From Clostridium manihotivorum (lineage in GTDB: Bacteria > Bacillota > Clostridia > Clostridiales > Clostridiaceae): a DNA stretch of 64,000 nucleotides. A program made the position numbers and the translations under genes. Location: contig NZ_CP025746.1 of the NCBI RefSeq assembly GCF_004015185.1, forward strand, positions 2,621,776 to 2,685,775, written 5' to 3'. This document shows, in pieces, positions 25,417-33,923 of the stretch; the stretch's first letter is position 1, and each line of letters begins with the position of its first letter. The notes under the pieces were generated by a model that did not search any database, had not been told where the DNA came from, and saw only the letters and a program-made list of their open reading frames with translations.

Positions 25417-26598
25417 ATGGAATATGAAATCATACATTTACCAAAAGAGAAGTGGCAAGGAACCATAATTCCAATAAAATATACCACAGATAAATACTAT
25501 GATGTTATGGTAAATAAAACAGATAGAGGATATGTAATTGATATAGAAAAGAAAGAATTTAGACAATCAGTAACTCATACACCGGAAGAATATGATTTTC
25601 CAGATAAGTTATACGAAGAACACTGGGAAAATGCCTATGCATGGGGAGTAGTGGTTAATGATGAATTAGTTGCTGCAATTGAAACTGACCAAGAATTGTG
25701 GTCCAATCGCCTAAGAATAACAGAGCTTTGGGTATCAGAAACATATCAAAAGCAAGGTATAGGCCATGAATTGATAGAAATAGCGAAGGAACAAGCAAGA
25801 AGAGAACGTCGTAGAGCTATTATATTAGAAACACAATCTTGCAATGTCAATGCAGTAGATTTCTATCAGCATGAAGGTTTTACTTTAATTGGCATGGACA
25901 CTTGCTGCTATAAAAACAACGATTTAAAGAGAAAAGAAGTAAGATTAGAATTTGGGTGGTTTCCAGAAGAAAAGAAGAGATTAAATGCTGAAGAGATAGA
26001 AATTCGAAGAGAAAAAAAGGACGATTATTATAATGTGGAGTTAATGACCAAAGAGGCCTTTTGGAATAAGCATCATCTTGGATGTGACGAGCATTATCTT
26101 GTCCATAAATTACGTGAAGATAAGGATTATATTCCAGAGCTAAGTAGAATAGCTTTAAAGAATGGAGAAGTAATAGGCTGCATAATGTACTCAAAAGCAC
26201 AAGTAGTTGATGGATTAGATATCCATGAAATTGTAACTTTTGGGCCTCTTTCTGTAGCACCTAAATGGCAAGGCTGTGGAGTAGGGGAGTTATTATTAAG
26301 GGAGACAATGAAATTAGCGGCAGGTAAAGGATATAAAGGTATTGTAATCTTTGGAGAACCAGATTATTATCCTAGAATAGGCTTTAAGACCTGTGATAAT
26401 TTCAATATTACAACCAGTGATGGTAAAAACTTTGATGCCTTTATGGCTATAGAATTAGCACAAGATAGCATGAAGGACATAAAAGGAAAATTCTACGAGT
26501 CAGAGGTTTTTGAAAATCTTCCAAAGGAAGAAGTAGAAGAATATAATAAGAATTTTCCTAAGCTAAAAAAGTTAAGGTTTCCAGGTCAATGGGATTAA
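25417..26598 (+). CDS. Two-domain GNAT acetyltransferase
   Basis: 393 residues with two GNAT domains. Domain 1 (about 20-170) looks like the streptothricin-acetyltransferase type: RLRITELWVSETYQKQGIGH is the acetyl-CoA loop, followed by ILETQSCNVNAVDFYQHEGF. Domain 2 (about 190-350) looks like YhbS-type enzymes: FGPLSVAPKWQGCGVGELLL, then FGEPDYYPRIGF. Both acetyl-CoA loops are intact (Q/R-x-x-G-x-G/A). Fusion could give two activities or an internal pseudodimer. An antibiotic-modifying role is possible for domain 1 but unproven. GGGAGG lies 9 nt upstream of the ATG. Confidence 0.9.
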   Translation: MEYEIIHLPKEKWQGTIIPIKYTTDKYYDVMVNKTDRGYVIDIEKKEFRQSVTHTPEEYDFPDKLYEEHWENAYAWGVVVNDELVAAIETDQELWSNRLRITELWVSETYQKQGIGHELIEIAKEQARRERRRAIILETQSCNVNAVDFYQHEGFTLIGMDTCCYKNNDLKRKEVRLEFGWFPEEKKRLNAEEIEIRREKKDDYYNVELMTKEAFWNKHHLGCDEHYLVHKLREDKDYIPELSRIALKNGEVIGCIMYSKAQVVDGLDIHEIVTFGPLSVAPKWQGCGVGELLLRETMKLAAGKGYKGIVIFGEPDYYPRIGFKTCDNFNITTSDGKNFDAFMAIELAQDSMKDIKGKFYESEVFENLPKEEVEEYNKNFPKLKKLRFPGQWD

Positions 26599-26692
26599 AT
26601 AAGAACTTATCTAAAGATTTATCACTTAAATACTCACAAACCCGCATTCTATAAGTAAATTCTTAAGAAGTTATAAAGTTATATTGCACAGT

Positions 26693-26742
26693 AATAGAAT
26701 CCACAATTATATGGCATTTGCGATAAAATTGTGGATTCTATT
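26693..26742. terminator. Bidirectional terminator between convergent genes
   Basis: AATAGAATCCACAATT and AATTGTGGATTCTATT form a perfect 16-bp stem with an 18-nt loop, placed between the rightward double-GNAT gene and the leftward stalk-domain gene. Confidence 0.9.
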
Positions 26743-26752
26743 AGTTTTATAT

Positions 26753-27358
26753 TTATTTTTTCATATAGTCAGCAGCATTCTTATGTTCAGCTGCATTATC
26801 ATGCTTAGAATTATATATATCAACAACTTTTTTTATACCATCATTAGTCATGTATTTCAAATACTTTTCAATGTATGACCAGTTTCCAGTCTTTTGTATT
26901 ATGTCTGCAGCTGTTAAATCAGCCTCATTTCCAGAAAGCTTGGATAAATCTTCAGAAGCATCTAGTTGATCTTTTTGGCCCATTGTTAGATATACTGCAT
27001 TGTTTTTTTCAACAACTTTAATATTAAAGTGCATATATTTTAGTATCTCATCAAAAGGCATATATAGCTGAGGTTCAGAATCTTTTTCGCTTCTTATAGA
27101 CACCAAAGGCTTGTTTAAAGCAATTTCTTTCCCATTAAAATATACCTTATAGTTATTAAAGTTTGCAGATTTTATTTTTCCATCAGATGAAATAGCGGTT
27201 GCATTAGTTGATGTTTCTTTAGAAGCTTCTGTACTTTTATTGGTATCAGTGTCTTTATTATTTACAGGCTTTCTATCAAGTGTTAAGAAAGCAATAACAC
27301 CACATAATACAATAATTAAGGCTCCCATAAATATAATTCGTAAATCAAATTTTTTCAT
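26753..27358 (-). CDS. Membrane-anchored stalk-domain (copper amine oxidase N-like) protein
   Basis: 201 residues. An N-terminal signal anchor (IIFMGALIIVLCGVIAFLTL, about 9-28) lacks a cleavage-type Ala motif. A Ser/Thr/Asn-rich linker follows (about 33-58). Residues about 70-125 (NYKVYFNGKEIALNKPLVSI; LYMPFDEILKYM; VVEKNNAVYLT) match the copper-amine-oxidase N-terminal-like stalk module found on many clostridial surface proteins. The C-terminal helical part is unrecognised. Likely extracytoplasmic, with a structural or wall-interacting role. Its 3' end faces the terminator at 26693-26742. Confidence 0.82.
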   Translation of the reverse strand: MKKFDLRIIFMGALIIVLCGVIAFLTLDRKPVNNKDTDTNKSTEASKETSTNATAISSDGKIKSANFNNYKVYFNGKEIALNKPLVSIRSEKDSEPQLYMPFDEILKYMHFNIKVVEKNNAVYLTMGQKDQLDASEDLSKLSGNEADLTAADIIQKTGNWSYIEKYLKYMTNDGIKKVVDIYNSKHDNAAEHKNAADYMKK

Positions 27359-27979
27359 TTTGTGCTCCTTTCAAATTTAAGCTAACGAATTTCTGTATAG
27401 CTAATTTTATTTAGATATTTTTATAGATGTAAAATCTAAAATTTAACTAAGACATTGCTTAAATTTTTTCTTTGTAGAAGCTTATTTTATACTTGTTTTA
27501 AAATCGTGACTTTAAGCGATTTTGAAACAAATATAAATTAATAATTAAGTCTTTAAGCAAATATTATGCATATATACTTTTAGCTAAACTTAGATATCTA
27601 TCAAAGTATAGGCTATGATTTGATATTAAATACAAAAACAATCGAATGATTACTTCATTTATTTTACTATTATAGCACAATATTGGTTTTATAAAGTTAA
27701 TTTTTTACAACAACAAGTGTTTTAACATGGTAATCTACCTATGAAGACACAAGTAAATACATATAATAATTTTAGACTCTCTTATAAAATAATATTCTGT
27801 TATAGTAAGCTGGAAGAGATACTTATGCTTATAAAAAATATTTCTAACAATAAAATACATGCATAAAAGTAAAAAATAATCACCTTTTATACATGTCTTT
27901 ATCTATAATTATTCACAATTTCCTATAGACTAATAATCATACCTTGATAGAGAATCAATGATCAGTAGCTTATCTAATA
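27359..27979. other. Intergenic region with one repeat
   Basis: About 620 A/T-rich bases. Apart from the family A-like hairpin at 27482-27540 I see no gene, RNA or clear promoter. Confidence 0.5.
27482..27540 (+). repeat. Short family A-like hairpin
   Basis: TTTATACTTGTTTTAAAATCG and CGATTTTGAAACAAATATAAA form a long stem around TGACTTTAAG. The outer words TTATAC and GTATAAATTA-like match family A, but the CCCAGAAGCC loop is absent. Confidence 0.5.
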
Positions 27980-28375
27980 CTATCTTTTATAGCCGTAGAT
28001 AAAATATGTTCCATTGAGTTCTTCATAGGGAATTGAGTATTTATTCAATATGGAAAGAAATTCATTGGTTTCATCAATTATTCCATCATCTATTAACTGT
28101 CCTTGATGATACCTACATACTGGTTGAACCCTAATCCATTCAATGGAGTAAAAAGGTGTTATAGCTTCATTACTCCAATCACCATAATACCATGGAATAT
28201 TATCAAAGGTTTCTGGATAGAGTGTATCCATATGCACATATTTAATTTGATATGGTGGAGGAAATTGTAATGTCTTCACGGCACTTTGTAGTTCTCTCCA
28301 CTTGGTATTATTCATTAAAGAATACATTTGCTTTTCATTAATGATTCGAATTACTTTTTCTTTAAGGCTTTTCAT
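27980..28375 (-). CDS. DUF6678-like protein
   Basis: 131 residues: LMNNTKWRELQSAV, FPPPYQIKYV, WYYGDWSNEAITPFYSIEWI and RVQPVCRY. This set of Trp/Pro-rich motifs matches the small soluble family I recall as DUF6678, whose function is unknown. Its ATG lies 3 nt past the stop of the HutD-like gene on the same strand and uses a ribosome site inside that gene, so the two are translationally coupled. Confidence 0.8.
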   Translation of the reverse strand: MKSLKEKVIRIINEKQMYSLMNNTKWRELQSAVKTLQFPPPYQIKYVHMDTLYPETFDNIPWYYGDWSNEAITPFYSIEWIRVQPVCRYHQGQLIDDGIIDETNEFLSILNKYSIPYEELNGTYFIYGYKR

Positions 28376-28378
28376 TTT

Positions 28379-29002
28379 CTATAAGCCTTCTTTGTAAATA
28401 ATACTTACTATTATATCAGTAGCCTCAGAAGTATTGTTGGATAGCATAAATTCATGATTTCTATCTTTATTTGGACAGTCAATTATAAGTAGATCATTGC
28501 TAACAGCTTCAAAAATACTATCATTAATAGAAGTGTTAAAGCCACCATTTATGGTGTAAAAACAAATTGCTACAAGTTCTTTATCTGCTGGAGTTGTATG
28601 TTGGAACTTAAGCTGTTTGTTAGAATTAATATTAAGATGAAGTAATAGTCCATCATAGTTTTCTCTTGTCATTAGATTGAAGACAGTAGCTGTCCCATAA
28701 GTTCTAGTGGTCCAATCGCCCATGAAAGAATCTTGCTCAAAGGACTTGAGCAGTTTTTTATATTTATTTTCATGATCTAAAGTTATTTCTCCGTCTACAA
28801 CCATGAATTTACGATAAACTTCTGGAAGACTGCTAAAAGTGGATTCTGGAATATCGATCTTAGCAATTCCTAGTCTCCATAAAAAGTTTCTGCTGGCATA
28901 ATCAGAAGTTACAGGGTATGTAGTAAGTTCCGTAGCCATGCCTCCAGACCAATAGGTTGGTTTATAGTTCTCTTGTGTTAGTAGCTCCACATTATATTTC
29001 AT
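28379..29002 (-). CDS. HutD-family (cupin-like) protein
   Basis: 207 residues. WSGGMATELTTYP (18-30), DYASRNFLWRLGIAKIDIPE and the following strands match HutD/Ves proteins, double beta-barrel cupins first linked to histidine utilisation. No hut genes are nearby, so that role is doubtful here. AAGAAGGTG precedes the start, and the downstream DUF6678-like gene is coupled to it. A small-molecule-binding role fits the fold. Confidence 0.85.
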   Translation of the reverse strand: MKYNVELLTQENYKPTYWSGGMATELTTYPVTSDYASRNFLWRLGIAKIDIPESTFSSLPEVYRKFMVVDGEITLDHENKYKKLLKSFEQDSFMGDWTTRTYGTATVFNLMTRENYDGLLLHLNINSNKQLKFQHTTPADKELVAICFYTINGGFNTSINDSIFEAVSNDLLIIDCPNKDRNHEFMLSNNTSEATDIIVSIIYKEGL

Positions 29003-29190
29003 ATATTAAGTACACCTTCTTTACGTATCTTTTATGTACATTATATTGAAAGCTGTAGATATAATCAAATAGGTATTCTTAAATAGTAAGAAAGCTTAGT
29101 GCTGTTAACACTAAGCTAAAGTTTGCAAGAATTATTTTAAAGCTTATTAGATAAAGCATTATTTTATCTGAGCCACTATGTATATACTCT

Positions 29191-29604
29191 TTAACACTTG
29201 TTTTGAAAATTAGAAAGCTGCATTGAAACGCCATCTCCCATAATCTTAAATCCAAACTTTTCATAAAAGGCTGCATTCTTTCTTTCTTCAGGCATGATTT
29301 CAAGATATAAATAATTCTTATATTTTTCCTTAATCATCTCAATCACTGTTCCAGCAATTTTCATTCCTTGATAATTAGGATTTACCAAAACATAATGAAT
29401 GAATGCTACCATTTCACTGTCATCTAGTACACGTACTAGTCCAACTAGTTTATCATCATCCCAAGCTGTTATCACCGTAGAGGAATTCATTAAGGCTTTA
29501 TGCAATCTACTTGGATACTGGCCAGACACCCAGCCAACGGATAAAAACAATTGCTGTACTTCTATTTCTGTGAAGTTTTTTTCCTCAGTATAAGTAATGT
29601 TCAT
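29191..29604 (-). CDS. GNAT N-acetyltransferase
   Basis: 137 residues. LVGLVRVLDDSEMVAFIHYV, LVNPNYQGMKIAGTVIEMI (acetyl-CoA loop, Q-x-x-x-IAG in place of the stricter Q-x-x-G-x-G) and NAAFYEKFGFKIM are standard GNAT motifs. It is the last gene of a leftward LysE-HxlR-GNAT operon, starting 3 nt past the HxlR stop with GGAGGAG inside the HxlR 3' end. Substrate unknown. Confidence 0.87.
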   Translation of the reverse strand: MNITYTEEKNFTEIEVQQLFLSVGWVSGQYPSRLHKALMNSSTVITAWDDDKLVGLVRVLDDSEMVAFIHYVLVNPNYQGMKIAGTVIEMIKEKYKNYLYLEIMPEERKNAAFYEKFGFKIMGDGVSMQLSNFQNKC

Positions 29605-29606
29605 TT

Positions 29607-29999
29607 TTAAACTCCTCCTTTTTTATATTTGTAGTCACATTTTTTACATTGTGTTAGTGTATTTTCATTATCTTCTTTGTGGTAAGCTCCCGACCAACTG
29701 CAAATACTTTGAAGGATAGGAACTACTGAATTGCCTTTTGAAGTTAGGCAATACTCCACCCTAGGCGGAATCTCATCGAAGGATTTTCTATGTACAATAT
29801 CATTTGAAATAAGTTCTTTTAAGGTGGATGCCAATACAGCATCGGTGATATTGCTCATTTCTTTTCGAAGTTCACTGTAACGCAAAGTGCCTTTCTCAGC
29901 CAAAACACATATTATTCTGGATTTCCATTTTCCACCGAAAATTTCAAGACCATATTCAAGTGGACATCGGATATCCTCTTCCAGTTTATGTTGATACAT
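29607..29999 (-). CDS. HxlR-family transcriptional regulator
   Basis: 130 residues from ATG 29999; AAAGGGG eight bases upstream favours it over the GTG at 30008. CPLEYGLEIFGGKWKSRIIC is the HxlR opening with the family's usual Cys, and LRYSELRKEMSNITDAVLAS plus IPPRVEYCLTSKG are the winged-HTH motifs. A CKKCDYKYKK tail adds two more Cys, so thiol or electrophile sensing is conceivable (as for YodB-type members). It is the middle gene of an operon with LysE and GNAT genes and faces a divergent small gene. Confidence 0.9.
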   Translation of the reverse strand: MYQHKLEEDIRCPLEYGLEIFGGKWKSRIICVLAEKGTLRYSELRKEMSNITDAVLASTLKELISNDIVHRKSFDEIPPRVEYCLTSKGNSVVPILQSICSWSGAYHKEDNENTLTQCKKCDYKYKKGGV

Positions 30000-30004
30000 T
30001 ATAT

Positions 30005-30592
30005 TCACCCCTTTAAAATATCAAAAGCGCAATACAGCAAGAATAGGCTCAATACAAAATTGATGAGCTTAAAGTGTTTTGCATAAGTCTTTTGTAACTT
30101 GATACCTGCAAATGCCCAAGTAAGAGAAGCGATACTTCCAATGCTCACCACTCCCAAACCAGCTAAAAGTAAACCAAGCAAAGTACTAATATGAGGCACC
30201 AGATACACCATTAATAAAGTCATAATATAGAAGTAAATCTTTATATTTACAAATTGGAGAGAGAATCCTTCTCTAAAGGATGCTTGCCCACCATTACTAT
30301 TCTCTAAAGGTTTGCTTCTAAAAATATTTAGCGCAAGCCATAACATATATATGGTTCCAATGTATTTTAGTACAGCAAGCACTGGTAAGAGAAAAGTATT
30401 TAAGCCATATACCGCCAAAGTACAAATAAACTGCACAGGGGCATAACCTGCACAAATGCCAAGAAGCAGTGGTTTTCCTTTTCGCCAGCCAAATTGAGTT
30501 GTGGTATTTAGAGCCAGTATGTTTCCAGGGCCAGGCGTAAAAGAACAAACTAGCATATATCCTAACATTGTTCCAAAGACTGATATAGACAT
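30005..30592 (-). CDS. LysE-family exporter
   Basis: 195 residues with about six hydrophobic segments and the opening LVCSFTPGPGNILAL, the LysE/RhtB signature. Members export amino acids or related metabolites from the cytoplasm. It is the first gene of a leftward operon with an HxlR regulator and a GNAT. GGGAGG precedes the start. The stop at 30005-30007 is 5 nt from the HxlR start. Confidence 0.9.
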   Translation of the reverse strand: MSISVFGTMLGYMLVCSFTPGPGNILALNTTTQFGWRKGKPLLLGICAGYAPVQFICTLAVYGLNTFLLPVLAVLKYIGTIYMLWLALNIFRSKPLENSNGGQASFREGFSLQFVNIKIYFYIMTLLMVYLVPHISTLLGLLLAGLGVVSIGSIASLTWAFAGIKLQKTYAKHFKLINFVLSLFLLYCAFDILKG

Positions 30593-30625
30593 ATTAACCT
30601 CCCGTGTTCAAATCAATGTAGCATC

Positions 30626-30679
30626 ATTATAGTTGGCTAATTGCCTAATAGCAAGTAACTATGAAATTTATTAGTAACT
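30626..30679 (-). promoter_or_regulatory. Promoter and possible HxlR operator of the LysE operon
   Basis: On the minus strand TTGCTA (30649-30654), 17 nt, TATAAT (30626-30631). Two copies of AGTAACT (30654-30660 and 30673-30679, + strand) overlap and flank the -35, a reasonable place for the regulator to bind. Confidence 0.6.
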
Positions 30680-30781
30680 CATTAATTTGCGGATATATTT
30701 TTCTCTTAGAGTACTTGAAATATAATTATACCAGGCTCAGCGAAAGCAACAGAGTCATATAAGAAAATTGGAGGTAATATC

Positions 30782-31072
30782 ATGAAAGTAAATGCTTATT
30801 TAGAAATTACAATGAAAATAGAGGAAGGTAACCGTCCAGCAGCTGCTAAGGTTTATACTGATTACCGTACTCCATTCCTAGAAACAATTGAAGGAGCTCT
30901 TACCAAAGACTTATTAATTCGTGAAGAGGATGTTCAAGTACTTCATGGTTTTGACAGCGTAGAACATGCAAAAACTTACTTATCCAGTGAAATGTTCCAA
31001 AAGGATGTTTTCGTTGGGCTACAACCACTTTGGAGTGCTGATCCAGATGTGAAGATTTATAGTGTAGCATAA
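30782..31072 (+). CDS. Small dimeric alpha-beta-barrel-type protein
   Basis: 96 residues: MKVNAYLEITMKIEEGNRPA, GALTKDLLIREEDVQVLHGF, and HAKTYLSSEMFQKDVF. The beta-alpha-beta pattern with a phased C-terminal helix resembles ABM/ferredoxin-like dimeric alpha-beta barrels, including heme- or quinol-acting monooxygenase-like proteins. Divergent from the LysE-HxlR operon with 189 bases between, so HxlR may regulate it. GGAGG precedes the ATG. Catalytic function uncertain. Confidence 0.65.
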   Translation: MKVNAYLEITMKIEEGNRPAAAKVYTDYRTPFLETIEGALTKDLLIREEDVQVLHGFDSVEHAKTYLSSEMFQKDVFVGLQPLWSADPDVKIYSVA

Positions 31073-31135
31073 TTATTTGAAAGACAGATAGTAACTGCTT
31101 CAGTGAATAGTTGACCAATCAAACTAATAAAAGAT

Positions 31136-31230
31136 CTACCACTTCGAACCGAAATCTATTTTTAAAACTCTCATGGTTTCTGGTGAAAGAATTTAAAAAT
31201 AATAAACTTTATTACGAAGTGTTGCATCTA
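31136..31230 (+). repeat. Family B palindromic repeat
   Basis: TACCACTTCGAACCGAAATC and ATTACGAAGTGTTGCATC arms. Directly abuts two family A copies, so three palindromes sit side by side with no spacer. Confidence 0.75.
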
Positions 31231-31336
31231 TAGGGCTCTAACTTCAACTATTAATTTATGCATGCCCGATGATTCCTAAAAGCTGGGATTAGCAAACATG
31301 TATAAATTAAGTTTTCGTAAAGGTTCCCTCTATATA
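31229..31336 (+). repeat. Family A palindromic repeat
   Basis: TATAGGGCTCTAACTTCAAC, AATTTATGCATGCC, inner stem GATTCC / GGATTA with loop TAAAAGCT, then CATGTATAAATTAAG and GGTTCCC. First of a head-to-tail pair. Confidence 0.8.
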
Positions 31337-31440
31337 TAGGGAACCAACTTTAACAATAATTTATACATGCCACAAAATCCCCAGAAGCCACGATTTTATA
31401 ACATGTATAAATTAAGTTTTCATAAAGGTTCCCTATATAG
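31335..31440 (+). repeat. Family A palindromic repeat, reference copy
   Basis: TATAGGGAACCAACTTTAAC, AATTTATACATGCC, AAAATC, loop CCCAGAAGCCAC, GATTTT, CATGTATAAATTAAG, GGTTCCCTATATA. Outer, middle and inner stems are all nearly perfect. Confidence 0.9.
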
Positions 31441-31530
31441 ACATACTACTTCATATTAAAAGATATCAAAATAAAGCTTCATAGGTTCAGCTAGAGATTT
31501 ACTTTGAGTTTAATAATTGAAGTAGTATGA
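31441..31530 (+). repeat. Family B palindromic repeat
   Basis: ACATACTACTTCA mirrored by TTGAAGTAGTATG. Inner words AAAATAAAGC and TTACTTTGAG. Follows the family A pair at once. Confidence 0.7.
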
Positions 31531-31925
31531 TTTGTTCATAGGAATAGATATGTCATTTTAGCAAGCCTTCATATCTATAGTAATTGACTTCTTACGCATA
31601 GCTTCAAAGTATTCATAACCCTTAATCCAATAATCAAGAAGGCCTCCCTTGTAAGCTAAAACATGCTTAAGAAATTCATCAAATACATTAAGCTGAACTA
31701 ATATTTTAATTATTTCTTTAGGGTAGGGAATGTTTTTTTCAAAGACCTTTCTTGGGTCTATAACTTGTATTTTCCCAGCTTTATCTACAAAGATGTGAGC
31801 ATTCCTGATATCGATTCTTTTGAAGTTTAGACGTTTAAAGTCTTCTATAAGTTCTATTATCTCAACAGAAAGTTTATAAGATAATCCATTTTTACTAATG
31901 TAATCATATAAATTTGTACCAACAA

Positions 31926-33182
31926 TGGATCTATGTCAATATATTAGACACAAAAAGTTGAACTTTTTACGCAATTTTTCTAGCTAAATCTTCACATTTT
32001 TGCGGGGTTAAATAGCCAATACTACTATGTATCCTTTTTCTGTTATACCAAGCTTCTATATACTCAAATATAGCAAGTCTTGCAGCATCATAATCAAAAT
32101 ACTTAACAAGGTGAACTTCTTCTTTTTTTAAAGAAGCATGAAAGGACTCAATACAAGCATTATCATAGGGACAGCCTTTACCACTAAAAGAATGAGTAAT
32201 TAATTTAGTGCTACTGATATATTCTTTAAAAGCAGAGCTTGTATATTGACAGCCTAAATCGCTATGAAGGATCAATGGCTTGGTTGGCTTTTGCAACTTA
32301 ATTGCATTTTCAACGCTTGCAAAGCAAGGTCGGTATCAATAAATTTAGACATGGCATAGCCAATTATTTTTCTACTATATAAGTCCATAACTGACGCTAA
32401 ATAGCACCAACCATCCTTAATTGTGTGGATATAGGTAATGTCTGTTACCCATTTTTCGTTAATTGTGGTTGCATTGAAATCTCTTTTTAAAACGTTTTAT
32501 TGTGTTTCTATTTTGTTTTTAGATGAAGTTGGTCTGAACTTTTTACTATTATAGATTTTATCCCCAGTTTCTTCATTAATCGTTGGGTTTTCTTTAGACT
32601 TATAGTTATCCCTGAGGATTTTAAAGCTTCGTTTATCTTAACTGCCCCGTAACGATTTTTGCTCTCTTTGTGGATATTTATAATCTTTTCTTCTATTTTT
32701 GAATTTTCTATTGCTCTATTGCTAGGCTTTTTATGTAAATGTTTATAATATGAGCTCCTAGACACCTTTAAAACCTTGCACATAAGCTTAATATCATGAT
32801 ATTTTTTGGTTGTTAGTTATGAACTCAAATACAGTAGTTACTTCCTTGCGAATATGCCCATGGCTTTTTTTAATATTTCATTCTCTTCTTCAAGTTGCTT
32901 ATTCTTTTTTATTAAAGCCTGATAATCTGCTGCAGTTATAGTTGTACCTTTATCAACAGCTATAGGTTTATTCTTCTTTATCCATCCAGTTATTGTGGAT
33001 TTTGATAGGGCATATTCACTGCTTAACTCTGCTAAGCTCTTTCCAGCATTATAAAGCTCTACTATTGTATTTTTGAATTCTTCCGTATATTGTTTTTGGC
33101 CTCTTGACACTTTAACACTTCCTTCTCTTTCTTTATTTTAAAGTGTTCGGCTTTCTGTGTCTACAATATTATACTAACACCA
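31926..33182 (-). mobile_element. IS3-family (IS150 group) insertion sequence, copy 2
   Basis: 1257 bases, opposite orientation to the copy at 20346-21604, with the same ends. Flanked by the 4-bp duplication ACAA (31922-31925, 33183-33186). It interrupts a kinase-like gene. The differences from copy 1 that I found are single-A changes at six poly-A runs, which exactly account for the 2-base length difference. Confidence 0.9.
31967..33110 (-). pseudogene. IS3-family transposase (orfA/orfB), frameshifted
   Basis: OrfA is intact (90 residues, 33110 to 32838) and ends KKAMGIFARK after a 7-A run, the probable -1 frameshift site for making OrfAB. OrfB is broken at other A-runs: one A extra before MCKVLKVSRSSYYKH, one A missing near IIVK, and one missing before QKPTKPL. 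The C-terminal 109 residues, with HSDLG and IESFH, are identical to those of copy 1. Confidence 0.88.
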
Positions 33183-33544
33183 ACAACATAATCTCTTAAA
33201 ACTCTATTGTCAGCAATAAAAAGTACCTTAGGGAAAAACCTACTGCTACTAGCTTTCTCTAAAATAGCAACTTCATTTTCAGCTTTCTTTTTATCATAAA
33301 ATATTTTTAGTGCAAAGCCTTCTGGAGTTAAATATACTGCTCCCTCGTCACCTTTTCCTAAAAATTCGCATTCCTTAATGTTTAAAATGTACCTCATATT
33401 ATCCTCAAAATTATTGTTTGACATATCATATGATTTTTAATGCAGGAATTCTACCATACACTAATAATTTTATACTGCTATATGTAATATTGTTGTGGCT
33501 TTTAAAGTTTGAATAGACAGAATAGCTATTTATCTGAAAAGATA

Positions 33545-33632
33545 TACTATCTCAATTCTTACTTTCAAAATAAGGCTTTCGATTAACCTACGAAATTTTA
33601 GTTTGATAAATTTCATTACGAAGTGGCATGTC
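33545..33632 (+). repeat. Family B palindromic repeat
   Basis: TCTCAATTCTTACTTTCAAA with AAAATAAGGC on the left; ATTTCATTACGAAGTGGCATG on the right. Confidence 0.65.
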
Positions 33633-33740
33633 TAAGTATGTACTACTTTTACTAAGACCTGCCTTTAAAGTCTCAACTCGTAACCAGAAGAGCATTAAAA
33701 ATATATTTAGGATGGAGGTTATACATCTTTAGATAGGCTA

Positions 33741-33782
33741 TGACAAGGCAGATGTGAAAAAAAATTACTTAAGCATTTTTTA
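33741..33782 (+). repeat. Family C hairpin repeat, short copy
   Basis: ACAAGGCAGATGTGAAAAAA followed by TTACTTAAGCATTTTTT. The left half is clear; the hairpin is weak. Confidence 0.4.
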
Positions 33783-33878
33783 TAAGGAAAAGAATATAAA
33801 ACTATTTTAGGAAATAGTTTACATAATGGTTTATATATGGTATGATAAATCCATTATTTGGCGAAAGGAAGTGTTTGT

Positions 33879-33923
33879 ATGATGAATAAAAAGAGCATAG
33901 TATCAAGGGTGGTTTCTGAATAA
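33879..33923 (+). CDS. Possible 14-residue leader peptide
   Basis: MMNKKSIVSRVVSE with AAAGGA nine to ten bases upstream. The stop codon lies inside the left arm of a hairpin (33919-33971). This arrangement, about 160 bases upstream of a methyltransferase gene, looks like a translated attenuator leader. There is no Erm- or amino-acid-run signature, so the inducing signal is unknown. Confidence 0.4.
   Translation: MMNKKSIVSRVVSE

Larger units (their letters stand above)
31558..33397 (-). pseudogene. Protein kinase-like gene split by an IS3 element
   Basis: N-terminal part: 33397 down to 33183, with a glycine-rich loop (FLGKGDEGAVYL), the ATP-lysine strand FALKIFYDKK and RVLRDYVVG. C-terminal part: 31925 down to stop 31558 (TNLYDYISKNGL; KRIDIRNAHIFV; VIDPRKVF). 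The IS (31926-33182) plus one copy of its ACAA duplication can be removed to restore RDYVVGTNLYDY in frame, giving a kinase of about 195 residues, small for the fold. A catalytic D-x-x-x-x-H/N loop (DIRNAHI) and a metal-binding D (IDPRK) replace the usual HRD and DFG. I start at ATG 33397 because GAGG lies five bases upstream. Ser/Thr or small-molecule kinase is open. Confidence 0.82.

Noticed and set aside
28379..29002. Histidine-utilisation operon
   Set aside because: Only a HutD-like protein is present; no hutH, hutU, hutI or hutG relatives nearby.
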